From contig JABHFC010000013.1 of the NCBI GenBank assembly GCA_018676275.1, forward strand, positions 1 to 13,489: a stretch of 13,489 nt of DNA, read 5' to 3'. Source of the stretch: Gammaproteobacteria bacterium (GTDB lineage: Bacteria > Pseudomonadota > Gammaproteobacteria > Eutrophobiales > Eutrophobiaceae). Made by a program: the position numbers and the translations under genes. The notes beneath the pieces were generated by a model. The model saw only the letters and a program-made list of their open reading frames with translations. It was not told where the DNA came from and did not search any database. Below are positions 6,688-13,489 of this stretch, one piece after another. Every line of letters begins with the position of its first letter. Position 1 is the stretch's first letter.

Positions 6688-8400
6688 CTAGTTCTGCTTT
6701 AACCTGCTGGTTAGATCTACAACACGCGATACTTCTTCAAGACTGGTAGAGCCCTCACGAACACGATCGGCGCCCGCATCGACCAGAGGTTTAAAACCTT
6801 TCGACAGGGACATGCGTAACAATTCCTTTTGTGTACCTTTTCTGGCTACCAGTTCATCCATATCAGAGTCAAAACGTAAAATCTCCATCAAGGCGATACG
6901 TCCTTTGTAACCCTGGTTTTCACATACCGGGCAGCCTTTGGGGCGATAAATATTCTGCTGTCTATCGCTCCCTTTCAGACCGAGTAAGTTGCGTTCCAAA
7001 TCACCCAGTTGGTACGCCTCTTTACAGCTGTCACATAAACGGCGTATCAATCTTTGCGCGACAACACCGATAATATTCCCAGCCAAAATATCCGGTTTAA
7101 CACCAATATCCAACAAACGGGGAATTGCACCCAGGGCGGAATTGGTGTGTAAGGTAGAAAAAACCTGGTGTCCTGTCATCGCTGCACGCAATGCCATTGT
7201 CGCTGTGTCTTCATCTCGAATCTCACCAACAAGAATGATATCCGGATCCTGCCGCATCAGTGAACGTATACCACTGGCAAAATCAAGCCTGGAGGTTTCA
7301 TTGGCAGAAGTTTGTCGAATCATCGTCATCGGGTATTCGACTGGATCTTCGAGAGTCATGATATTCACTGACTCAGTATTCAAATAACTGAGAATAGAAT
7401 AAAGAGTAGTTGTTTTACCGCTACCGGTAGGACCCGTTACCAAAATAATACCTTCGGGTCTTGCCACCATTAATTTTAACGTAGTTTTCTCGTCATCATG
7501 CATATCGAGCTGGTCCAACGGCACGATGCCCTTTTGCCTGTCGAGAATTCTCAATACTATATTCTCGCCATAAACTGTTGGCAGTGTCGAAACACGAAAG
7601 TCCACCGCCCTGCCAGATAAGGATAATGAAATTCGTCCATCCTGTGGCGCCCGGGTTTCAGCAATATCCAGACCCGCCATTACTTTTAAGCGTACTGCGA
7701 TCGCCGACCAATAATTTTTGTGCAGGCTGCGTATTTGTCTCAACACGCCATCAATGCGATAACGAAATCGAAGGAAACCTTCTTCCGGTTCGAAGTGAAT
7801 ATCCGACGCGCCTCTTTTTACAGCATCAGATAATAATGCATTAACAAGGCGAACTACGGGCTGGCTGTATTCATCAGTTTCTGCATCCAGACTCTGATAA
7901 TCAATCTCACCAGTTTCAATTTCATTTAAAATGCCATCAACGGAAAGTTCAAAACCATAGAATTGGTCAATGGCTTTTTCGATCTCTACTTCACCGGCAA
8001 GAACAGGAATAATCTCTGCAGTACCGGCTACATGGGCGCTTAACTGATCAAGAGCGACGACATTAAAAATATCTGCCATAGCAACAGTCAGCTGACCACT
8101 ACTTCTATCAAAGTCTATTGGCAACACTCTCATCCTGCGTGCCATATCCTTTGGAATCATGCTGACGGCTTCACTGTCAGCGACGGCTCGATTCAAATCA
8201 ACGCTTTCCTGGCCAATAACACCGCCGATCACATCACGGATAATCGCCTCTGTCGCAAAGCCGAGACGAACCAGAATCTTGCCCAGATGATCCTTGCTTT
8301 TTTTCTGTTCCGTTAAGGCAATATGGATCTGATCAGGAGTAGTAACTCCCTTATCAACCAGGATTTCACCAAGACGCCTTGTTGTTTTAATCGCAGCCAA
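6688..8400 (-). CDS. mshE: MshE, pilus extension ATPase with c-di-GMP-type N-terminal domain
   Basis: This 570-residue GspE/PilB-family ATPase powers pilus extension. Residues 9-32 match the 24-residue MshEN c-di-GMP-binding motif (Arg9-Leu-Gly, Leu14, Gly18, Leu29, Gln32). A weaker second copy at 38-61 has His in place of Arg and Val in place of Gln. The ATPase core shows SDIHFEP (199-205), Walker A GPTGSGKTT (323-331), the Asp box EDPVE (351-355), Walker B DIILVGEIRD (387-396) and the His box HQVFSTLHTN (411-420). Four zinc ligands are Cys456, Cys459, Cys490 and Cys493. The start is TTG at 8400, with AGGG eight bases upstream and 2 bases after the mshN stop. The first in-frame Met is residue 81, which would remove the MshEN domain, so TTG is the right start. 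Confidence 0.95.
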   Translation of the reverse strand: MAAIKTTRRLGEILVDKGVTTPDQIHIALTEQKKSKDHLGKILVRLGFATEAIIRDVIGGVIGQESVDLNRAVADSEAVSMIPKDMARRMRVLPIDFDRSSGQLTVAMADIFNVVALDQLSAHVAGTAEIIPVLAGEVEIEKAIDQFYGFELSVDGILNEIETGEIDYQSLDAETDEYSQPVVRLVNALLSDAVKRGASDIHFEPEEGFLRFRYRIDGVLRQIRSLHKNYWSAIAVRLKVMAGLDIAETRAPQDGRISLSLSGRAVDFRVSTLPTVYGENIVLRILDRQKGIVPLDQLDMHDDEKTTLKLMVARPEGIILVTGPTGSGKTTTLYSILSYLNTESVNIMTLEDPVEYPMTMIRQTSANETSRLDFASGIRSLMRQDPDIILVGEIRDEDTATMALRAAMTGHQVFSTLHTNSALGAIPRLLDIGVKPDILAGNIIGVVAQRLIRRLCDSCKEAYQLGDLERNLLGLKGSDRQQNIYRPKGCPVCENQGYKGRIALMEILRFDSDMDELVARKGTQKELLRMSLSKGFKPLVDAGADRVREGSTSLEEVSRVVDLTSRLKQN

Positions 8401-8402
8401 TC

Positions 8403-10154
8403 TTAACGCCCTGTTATTTTATTAAGAGCGTCTATTCGTTTTTGCACTCGAGAGGTATCGAAATTCAGATTCGCGGAATCTGATAACTCCATTGCAGTCA
8501 TATAATAATCCAAAGCTGCATTTTGCTGACCGATATGGTCAAGACTTATTGCCAGGTTGAGGGCATAGTCTGAATTACCGGAATTAAGACGGTATGCTTC
8601 AAAAAATGCCTGTTGAGCATCTGCCCATCGACTACTGGCCGCATAAATACTACCGAGAGTAAAATGCAATACATGAGCGTTGGGATTATCGTGCAGCATA
8701 GAATGGATTGCACTTTCACTACCCGACAGATTTGAAACATCTTGAAGGTTAATCAAAGCAACTTTTGCAAGCTCATCTCTTGGATTTATCGATAACAGAT
8801 GTGCGTAATGAAGATATGCCGAGTTGTGATCACCCATATTCGTGGCAATCGCACCAAGACCAAGCAAAGCATCCCGGTTGTTAGGAAATTCTTTTAATAC
8901 TTCGTCGTATTTCAATCTGGCCTCTTCATAATTTCCATTTTGATAAGAGGAATAGGCTTCTCTTAAAGTTTGTCCCTTATCTTCTATCACCTTACTTCTA
9001 CTAATCTGTATTAAAGATTGTTCAGGAATAATTTTTTCAGGTAAGCCAGCTATCTGATCCTGATCGGTATCTACCTGGTCAGACCCGGTTTGCTCAGTGT
9101 CATCGCTATTTTCAACACTGGCAAAAGTTGCGTCATCTTCCGCTGTCCCCACTGGAAGTTCGTCAGTTGCCGGTTCTTCAGTCGACAACTGTTCGAGGCT
9201 TTCTACCACCTGAGCATCTGCCAAAGCAGTTTCGATAACTGTCGTTTCCGATACACTCATTTCCGACGATAAATTTTCAGTGGCGCCAGCCAATGTTCCA
9301 GACATCGAATCTGCACCAATATCAAGAGATTGATTAAGTGGGGAAATTACACTTTCTATTCCCTCTGCAACCTGCGGAGAAAGTGCTGATCTATTTACCG
9401 GCGTTACGGTAACGAAATACCAGACTATGCCTGCAATTAATGCCAACGAACATAAACCGCCCAGAATCCACTTGAAACTATTACCTGATGACTCCGTTGT
9501 TTTGGTTGCAGTAAAAATTGTTTGAGCAGCTACAGGCGTAGGTTGATCTTCACTTCCTATATCTTTTGCTAATTGAGCGGCTGGAATACCCGGTAAAGTT
9601 TCTCCATAAGTTTCATCTGCGTCATTATCAGGGAAAAATGCTTCACCCTGAACGGTTTCCTGAAACAATTCTGAATTATCAGCTAGTGAAACACCATGAA
9701 AAGTCTCATCCAGATGCCCACTGTCTTCCGTTTGTAATTCTGCGATGGTGGAATTAAGTAAATCAGGCGCATCTCCATCATCAATCTCAACTGAACCAGC
9801 TGGCAATTCAGCCAGAGACAGTGTGTTCATTGTCACATTCAGCGTTTGATCTTCGGCCCCGTTATCAGCATTTACAGCACTGTCAATGCCTGGTGTTTCT
9901 GGTATTTCATTCCTGGTGGAAATAGGTTCGAGCTCAAGAAGCTCTGCTGTTGTAGAAAGTCGGCCTGTATTATCCAGATTTGCCTTTGTGCTTGAAGCTT
10001 CTGCTTCCGGTGCATCAGATGTTCCATGACTACCAGAATCATCCAGTTTTTTTTCACTTTCATGCTGCGATGAGTCTTCACCTTCCAACTGGCGTTTAGC
10101 CGCCTCCTTTTTTTCCTGCTCAGCCTTTTTCAAGGCATCCATTAACAAACTCAT
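8403..10154 (-). CDS. mshN: MshN-like TPR protein of the inner membrane
   Basis: This 583-residue protein starts with MSLLMDALKKAEQEKKEA, a basic amphipathic leader that I know from TPR proteins and GspB-like proteins of secretion loci. Residues 20-225 are acidic and low in complexity, presumably disordered and cytoplasmic. One membrane helix lies at 228-249. A second acidic, Ser/Thr-rich linker follows (about 250-390), then periplasmic TPR repeats at about 395-559 (for example YSSYQNGNYEEARLKYDEVL, ALLGLGAIATNMGDHNSAYL and LGSIYAASSRWADAQQAFFE). MshN-type TPR proteins are thought to aid secretin or pilus assembly, so a role in bridging motor and secretin is likely. The start is 6 bases after the mshL stop and has AGGA ten bases upstream. 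The symbol rests on position and TPR content. Confidence 0.8.
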   Translation of the reverse strand: MSLLMDALKKAEQEKKEAAKRQLEGEDSSQHESEKKLDDSGSHGTSDAPEAEASSTKANLDNTGRLSTTAELLELEPISTRNEIPETPGIDSAVNADNGAEDQTLNVTMNTLSLAELPAGSVEIDDGDAPDLLNSTIAELQTEDSGHLDETFHGVSLADNSELFQETVQGEAFFPDNDADETYGETLPGIPAAQLAKDIGSEDQPTPVAAQTIFTATKTTESSGNSFKWILGGLCSLALIAGIVWYFVTVTPVNRSALSPQVAEGIESVISPLNQSLDIGADSMSGTLAGATENLSSEMSVSETTVIETALADAQVVESLEQLSTEEPATDELPVGTAEDDATFASVENSDDTEQTGSDQVDTDQDQIAGLPEKIIPEQSLIQISRSKVIEDKGQTLREAYSSYQNGNYEEARLKYDEVLKEFPNNRDALLGLGAIATNMGDHNSAYLHYAHLLSINPRDELAKVALINLQDVSNLSGSESAIHSMLHDNPNAHVLHFTLGSIYAASSRWADAQQAFFEAYRLNSGNSDYALNLAISLDHIGQQNAALDYYMTAMELSDSANLNFDTSRVQKRIDALNKITGR

Positions 10155-10160
10155 ATCTGC

Positions 10161-11774
10161 TTAGTCCTGCACTGCAGGGCCTCTGGATCCACTCGTTTGG
10201 GTATGCAGAAAACTTCTAAAGTTTCTGAGGTCACCATCCAGGCTGGGATCTCGTATTACTGTAGATTGAATAAACATTACCAGTTCAACCTTTTCGTAAT
10301 CACTTGCCCTTGTTTTGAATGCTTCACCAAGCCCGGGTATTTTTGAAAGCCCGGGTATGGCAGAATTGTTGCCTCTGTTAATATCCTGCATAAGCCCGCC
10401 CAGCACCGCAATTTGGCCGCTATTCATTTTCAAAATCGATTCCATTTCCCGTATTTGTAACTGCGGAACCGGGTTTGATACACCAGCGTTTGCTAGTTCA
10501 GGATTCGGATCATTTACAAAACTCAATACCCTGGAGATAGTTGGCCTTACCTGGAGAACAATAGAATCGTTCAGATTAATTTGCGGAGTAAGACTCATGA
10601 CAATACCCACAGGTACGGTTTTCGCCTCTGTTGAAATCGCCGGATCACCTGTTCCCGATATACTGGCGGCACCTGGTTCCACATCCACCTCAAAATAGAC
10701 TATGTTATCGACGACTTTCAATATCGCCGTCTGATTATTAAGAGTCATTATTTGGGGGCTTGATAAAACACTGACATCACCGAATTCTTGCAGCAGTTTC
10801 AATGAACCATTGATCACCTGATCCCGATCCGTATTCGGATCGACATAGTCCAATAAAAACGAACTAAGCGTAGAACCTGTAGGGGTCGCACCTGCAATTG
10901 TCGAAGAGACAAAGTTGAAGCCGGCCTTGCCTGCCTGATTAATGAAGGACCAGTCTATACCAGCCTGAAATCTGTCATTGAGGGTAACCTCAATGATGGT
11001 TGCCTGAATCAGTACCTGGCGGTTAGCACCCAGAGTTGCACTATCGACCAGTTTTTGAATAAGCTCATGTTGCTTGGAGGTCGCTTTAACATTCAATATT
11101 CCCGCTTCTGGCAGAGGTACAACGTTAGCCGTAACTGGAATTTGTCCATCACTACCGCCAGCTGCTGCTACTTCTTCACCAATCATTCCCGAAATATTGT
11201 TAACAAGGTTGGCCCAAAAGTGATTTGATAATATGCTGGTAACGTCCGATTTAGAGGTATTCCCGCCACCGCCATCACCACCGCTTACACCAGTATCAGT
11301 AGAAATAGACGAATCGGTATCACGGGTAACGTTCAAATACTCAACTGTATAGGCGCGAAAGAAGGGTACATCTGGAGATATCAACAGGTTTTTATTTCTA
11401 AACTCGTAACGCAAATCTACCTGTCTCGCAATCCGGTCCAGTAATTGCTCAAGAGTCTGTTCAATTGCATTTATAGTGACAATGCCATCAATGCTCGGAT
11501 CGATATCAACATTCACTTTCGCATCCCGGGCAAGTGCAAATAGCAATTCTTTTACCGGTACCTCATTGACAACAACCGTATATTTCTCAACTTCTCTGGG
11601 CGCTTCGGGCTCTGGTAATATTTGTGGTTGCTGCACAAGCTCAGGAATATCTTTTTCTACTGCTTGCGCTTCAGTATTCAGATGTCCTTCAGAAGGCTCG
11701 AAAGGCTTCGGCAGAATCTCGGCACAGCTTGCCAGAATTATGCCCACGGCAATGATGCTTATTATGTTTCGCAT
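10161..11774 (-). CDS. mshL: MshL, outer-membrane secretin lipoprotein
   Basis: This 537-residue secretin forms the outer-membrane ring through which the pilus leaves. It has a lipoprotein signal peptide with lipobox LASC (Cys17), then a proline/glutamate-rich linker (about 45-62). An STN-type N0 domain follows at about 64-134 (VPVKELLFALARDAKVNVDI, then LEQLLDRIARQVDLRYEF). An N1-like region holds a glycine-rich loop (162-171). The secretin core runs from about 250 to 510, with QVLIQATIIEVTLNDRFQAG, VLSSPQIMTLNNQTA (336-350), VPVGIVMSLTPQI (387-399) and IPGLSKIPGLGEAFKTR (473-489). The lipid anchor suggests outer-membrane targeting without a separate pilotin. The start is 86 bases after mshM, which is the largest gap between complete genes here and carries a possible promoter. 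Confidence 0.93.
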   Translation of the reverse strand: MRNIISIIAVGIILASCAEILPKPFEPSEGHLNTEAQAVEKDIPELVQQPQILPEPEAPREVEKYTVVVNEVPVKELLFALARDAKVNVDIDPSIDGIVTINAIEQTLEQLLDRIARQVDLRYEFRNKNLLISPDVPFFRAYTVEYLNVTRDTDSSISTDTGVSGGDGGGGNTSKSDVTSILSNHFWANLVNNISGMIGEEVAAAGGSDGQIPVTANVVPLPEAGILNVKATSKQHELIQKLVDSATLGANRQVLIQATIIEVTLNDRFQAGIDWSFINQAGKAGFNFVSSTIAGATPTGSTLSSFLLDYVDPNTDRDQVINGSLKLLQEFGDVSVLSSPQIMTLNNQTAILKVVDNIVYFEVDVEPGAASISGTGDPAISTEAKTVPVGIVMSLTPQINLNDSIVLQVRPTISRVLSFVNDPNPELANAGVSNPVPQLQIREMESILKMNSGQIAVLGGLMQDINRGNNSAIPGLSKIPGLGEAFKTRASDYEKVELVMFIQSTVIRDPSLDGDLRNFRSFLHTQTSGSRGPAVQD

Positions 11775-11831
11775 AGTCTTTACCAGGATCTAAGTTTGTA
11801 AATTCTCGAATATATCACTCATAAGTACTTT

Positions 11832-11860
11832 ATTATAACCTTAAGACAAGTGTTTAAAAG
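11832..11860 (-). promoter_or_regulatory. Possible internal promoter upstream of mshL
   Basis: On the minus strand a perfect TATAAT lies at 11837-11832, in the gap between mshM and mshL. The hexamer 17 bases upstream is CTTTTA (11860-11855), a poor -35 box. If it is used, RNA would begin near 11825, about 50 bases before the mshL start. The evidence is a single strong box in AT-rich sequence, so a chance match is quite possible. Confidence 0.3.
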
Positions 11861-13393
11861 TTAAAGATTTTCAGGTTGCTTAAGCGGCCTGTACAGGATT
11901 GAACTACAAAGCCTGCAGATATCACTAAACTGGGACGAATCAGAGTAAAGTGCTACCTCCGGTGGCAGCTCCTTCAATTGTCTGCGCAATGATTCAGATT
12001 CCTGCTCTGAAAGCCGAACATCACCCAAATCCTGTATCTGAAACAGCATGGATAGATCCATTATCTGCCCGGCAATATCCGCTTTTTCAGTTGATTTTAC
12101 TCTCTCACTCCCATCGATCTCCAATGCTTTCGCCTGGCTAATCGTCACTGTTTCCGGCTCTTTCTCTATAATTACGAATGCCGGCTCTTGTTGTATTTCC
12201 TGTTTCGCTGGTTTTTCGAAAATTGCGTCCTTTTTCTCTTTCAGATCCGGACGAAAATCATTATCAGCGACATTAAGCTGAGAAGTATCTACATCCTCAG
12301 CTACGGTTTCCAGCATTAGAAAACCCTCTCGGGCCGCTGCCTCAGGATCTTGTTCAATTTCGCCCGAAACCACATCGATATCTACCACAGCTGTTTCATG
12401 AGCCGTTTCCGCGTCAGAACGTATTTTAGTAGAATCAACTCCGGTGCTTTCTGGACTAATTTTCTCTATTCCCGCTAATGCTTCTTTGTCGCCGGGTAAA
12501 CTTTGCCAATATCCGACCAGAATAATTATAACAAGCAATATGCTTGCCGTTATCAAGGCAATCCATCTAAATTGACGTTTATTGGAGATAAATTCACTGT
12601 CTCTCGCCGCCTGCTTTACATGCCTGGCAGTAACTTCATGGGTATTATCTGCATATGCAGCCAAAAGTGACTTATCAGCAAGGATGTTAACCCGTCGTAG
12701 TAGACCCTTGGAGTAATGCTCAATTTTCCGGATTGCGGCCTTATTAAAGACTTCACCAGCGCGATACCCACTAGCACGTAAGCGAGTACTCACATAGTCT
12801 CTAATGTGCTCAGATACAAAGGGGTTCAATTGAAAACTATAGGTTATTCGTTCTTTTAGCTGACGGATTTCCGGTTTGGATATTAATTCATCCAACTCTG
12901 GCTGACCGAATAAAGCAATTTGCAGCAGCTTGCTTTGCTGTGTTTCCAGGTTGCTGAGTAAACGGATTTCTTCGAGCGTGGCGATGGGCATTGCCTGGGC
13001 TTCTTCGACAAACACTACTACCTGTCGATTTTCTGCATGTCGCTTCAAAAGGTATTCCTGCAGATCATGCATCACCTGCAGGCGAGAAGTGTCGAGTTTA
13101 ACAGACAATTTCAACTCAAAAGCGATGGCATGGAGAATATTCTCAGGGGACAAACTGGGGTTGGCCAGGTAAACCACTTCCACCTTTTCAGGCAACTCCT
13201 TCTCCAGCATCCGGCAAAGCATGGTTTTACCGCTACCTACCTCCCCAACTACCTTAACCATGCCTTCGCCGTTGAGAATGGCATAGATCAGGGCGTCAAG
13301 AACTGCCCCACGATCTCCTCCCGGATAAAAGAGACTGGTGTCTGGAGTGATGCGAAACGGAGGTTGTTTTAAGCCAAAATAATCGTAATACAT
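11861..13393 (-). CDS. mshM: MshM, ExeA-like AAA ATPase of MSHA-type pilus assembly
   Basis: This 510-residue protein begins with MYYDYFGLKQPPFRITPDT, the typical opening of ExeA/GspA-type ATPases. The AAA domain (about 25-270) has Walker A GEVGSGKT (50-57) and Walker B VVVFVEEAQAMP (125-136), in which Glu130 stands where the usual ATPase has Asp. It also has LFGQPELDEL (161-170) and a lid helix (GLLRRVNILADKSLLAAYA, 230-248). One membrane helix lies at about 276-296. Residues 300-510 are periplasmic, acidic and low in complexity, ending with a CRLC pair (Cys493, Cys496). ExeA-type proteins help secretin assembly through peptidoglycan, and MshM is inferred to do the same for MshL. An in-frame TGA four codons upstream makes ATG at 13393 the only near start, and its ribosome site is weak. 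Confidence 0.88.
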   Translation of the reverse strand: MYYDYFGLKQPPFRITPDTSLFYPGGDRGAVLDALIYAILNGEGMVKVVGEVGSGKTMLCRMLEKELPEKVEVVYLANPSLSPENILHAIAFELKLSVKLDTSRLQVMHDLQEYLLKRHAENRQVVVFVEEAQAMPIATLEEIRLLSNLETQQSKLLQIALFGQPELDELISKPEIRQLKERITYSFQLNPFVSEHIRDYVSTRLRASGYRAGEVFNKAAIRKIEHYSKGLLRRVNILADKSLLAAYADNTHEVTARHVKQAARDSEFISNKRQFRWIALITASILLVIIILVGYWQSLPGDKEALAGIEKISPESTGVDSTKIRSDAETAHETAVVDIDVVSGEIEQDPEAAAREGFLMLETVAEDVDTSQLNVADNDFRPDLKEKKDAIFEKPAKQEIQQEPAFVIIEKEPETVTISQAKALEIDGSERVKSTEKADIAGQIMDLSMLFQIQDLGDVRLSEQESESLRRQLKELPPEVALYSDSSQFSDICRLCSSILYRPLKQPENL

Positions 13394-13416
13394 GCTCTGA
13401 TGTCACTAAAAAGCTT

Positions 13417-13443
13417 CTATTATTTTCAGTATTGCAGTTTCAA
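13417..13443 (-). promoter_or_regulatory. Weak candidate promoter upstream of mshM
   Basis: In the 96-base region before mshM, the minus strand reads TTGAAA (13443-13438), 15 bases, then TAATAG (13422-13417). The spacing is short and the -10 box is imperfect. The true operon promoter may lie beyond the window edge. Nothing else was recognised in 13394-13489. Confidence 0.22.
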
Positions 13444-13489
13444 GGGTCGGGAGCCAATAAAACAGTCATATTTGCTGAAATTAGTACAA

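Noticed and set aside
6989..7387. 132-codon open frame on the plus strand, antisense to mshE
   Set aside because: It lies wholly within the conserved ATPase core coding sequence, has no recognisable motif, and is best explained as a by-product of mshE codon use.
10330..10358. 11-base direct repeat (agcccgggtat twice, 18 bases apart)
   Set aside because: It encodes the doubled I-P-G-L of the secretin motif IPGLSKIPGLG, so protein constraint explains it.
10315..10698. 127-codon open frame on the plus strand, antisense to mshL
   Set aside because: It overlaps the conserved secretin core on the other strand and shows no signal, domain or ribosome site.
13425..13460. Possible sigma-54 promoter (TGGC then TTGA) upstream of mshM
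   Set aside because: The GG to GC spacing is off by two and the GC of the -12 element is absent, so it does not fit the consensus.

Overview
The window is one nine-gene block, all transcribed from right to left, that encodes the assembly machinery of a type IV pilus of the MSHA (mannose-sensitive haemagglutinin) class. The base composition is moderate to slightly AT-rich. The full set of MshM, MshL, MshN, MshE and MshG-like proteins, with a c-di-GMP-type N-terminus on the ATPase, points to a Gram-negative proteobacterium, most likely a gammaproteobacterium, with a betaproteobacterial origin not excluded. The species cannot be named from this sequence.

Layout in the direction of transcription. 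Positions 13489-13394 are a short upstream region with at best a weak promoter. 13393-11861 encodes MshM, an ExeA-like AAA ATPase anchored in the inner membrane. An 86-base gap follows that holds a perfect TATAAT box. 11774-10161 encodes MshL, a lipoprotein secretin. 10154-8403 encodes an MshN-like TPR protein. 8400-6688 encodes MshE, the extension ATPase, with a TTG start. 6682-5477 encodes MshG, the inner-membrane platform protein. 5505-3892 encodes a fused PilM/PilN-like (MshI-like) protein. 3902-3282 encodes a PilO-like (MshJ-like) protein. 3279-2785 encodes a small exported PilP-like (MshK-like) protein. A 63-base gap at 2722-2784 can fold almost entirely into a two-tier hairpin. From 2721 to the left edge runs an open frame of 907 codons encoding a very large pseudopilin-like protein that continues outside the window.

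How the genes fit together. MshE hydrolyses ATP beneath MshG to drive polymerisation of pilin. The PilM/PilN, PilO and PilP-like proteins form the alignment complex that links this platform to the secretin MshL. MshM and MshN probably help to place or open the secretin. The giant pseudopilin would then be a minor, possibly tip-located, component. From MshL to the MshK-like gene the genes are packed with gaps of 6 bases or less, or with overlaps of 4 to 29 bases, so they are probably one operon. No major pilin (MshA) gene and no prepilin peptidase gene lie in the window.

The least ordinary part is the giant pseudopilin. Its conserved pseudopilin body is interrupted by copies of a beta-rich module of about 65-75 residues (core GD-hydrophobic-V-x-N-x-TDGS-x-G, ending in an NDFD-x-x-D-x-Y loop). 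Three copies are in tandem, one copy appears split by another copy nested inside it, and one further copy follows. The preceding hairpin and the repeated DNA suggest that both the expression and the length of this protein may vary.
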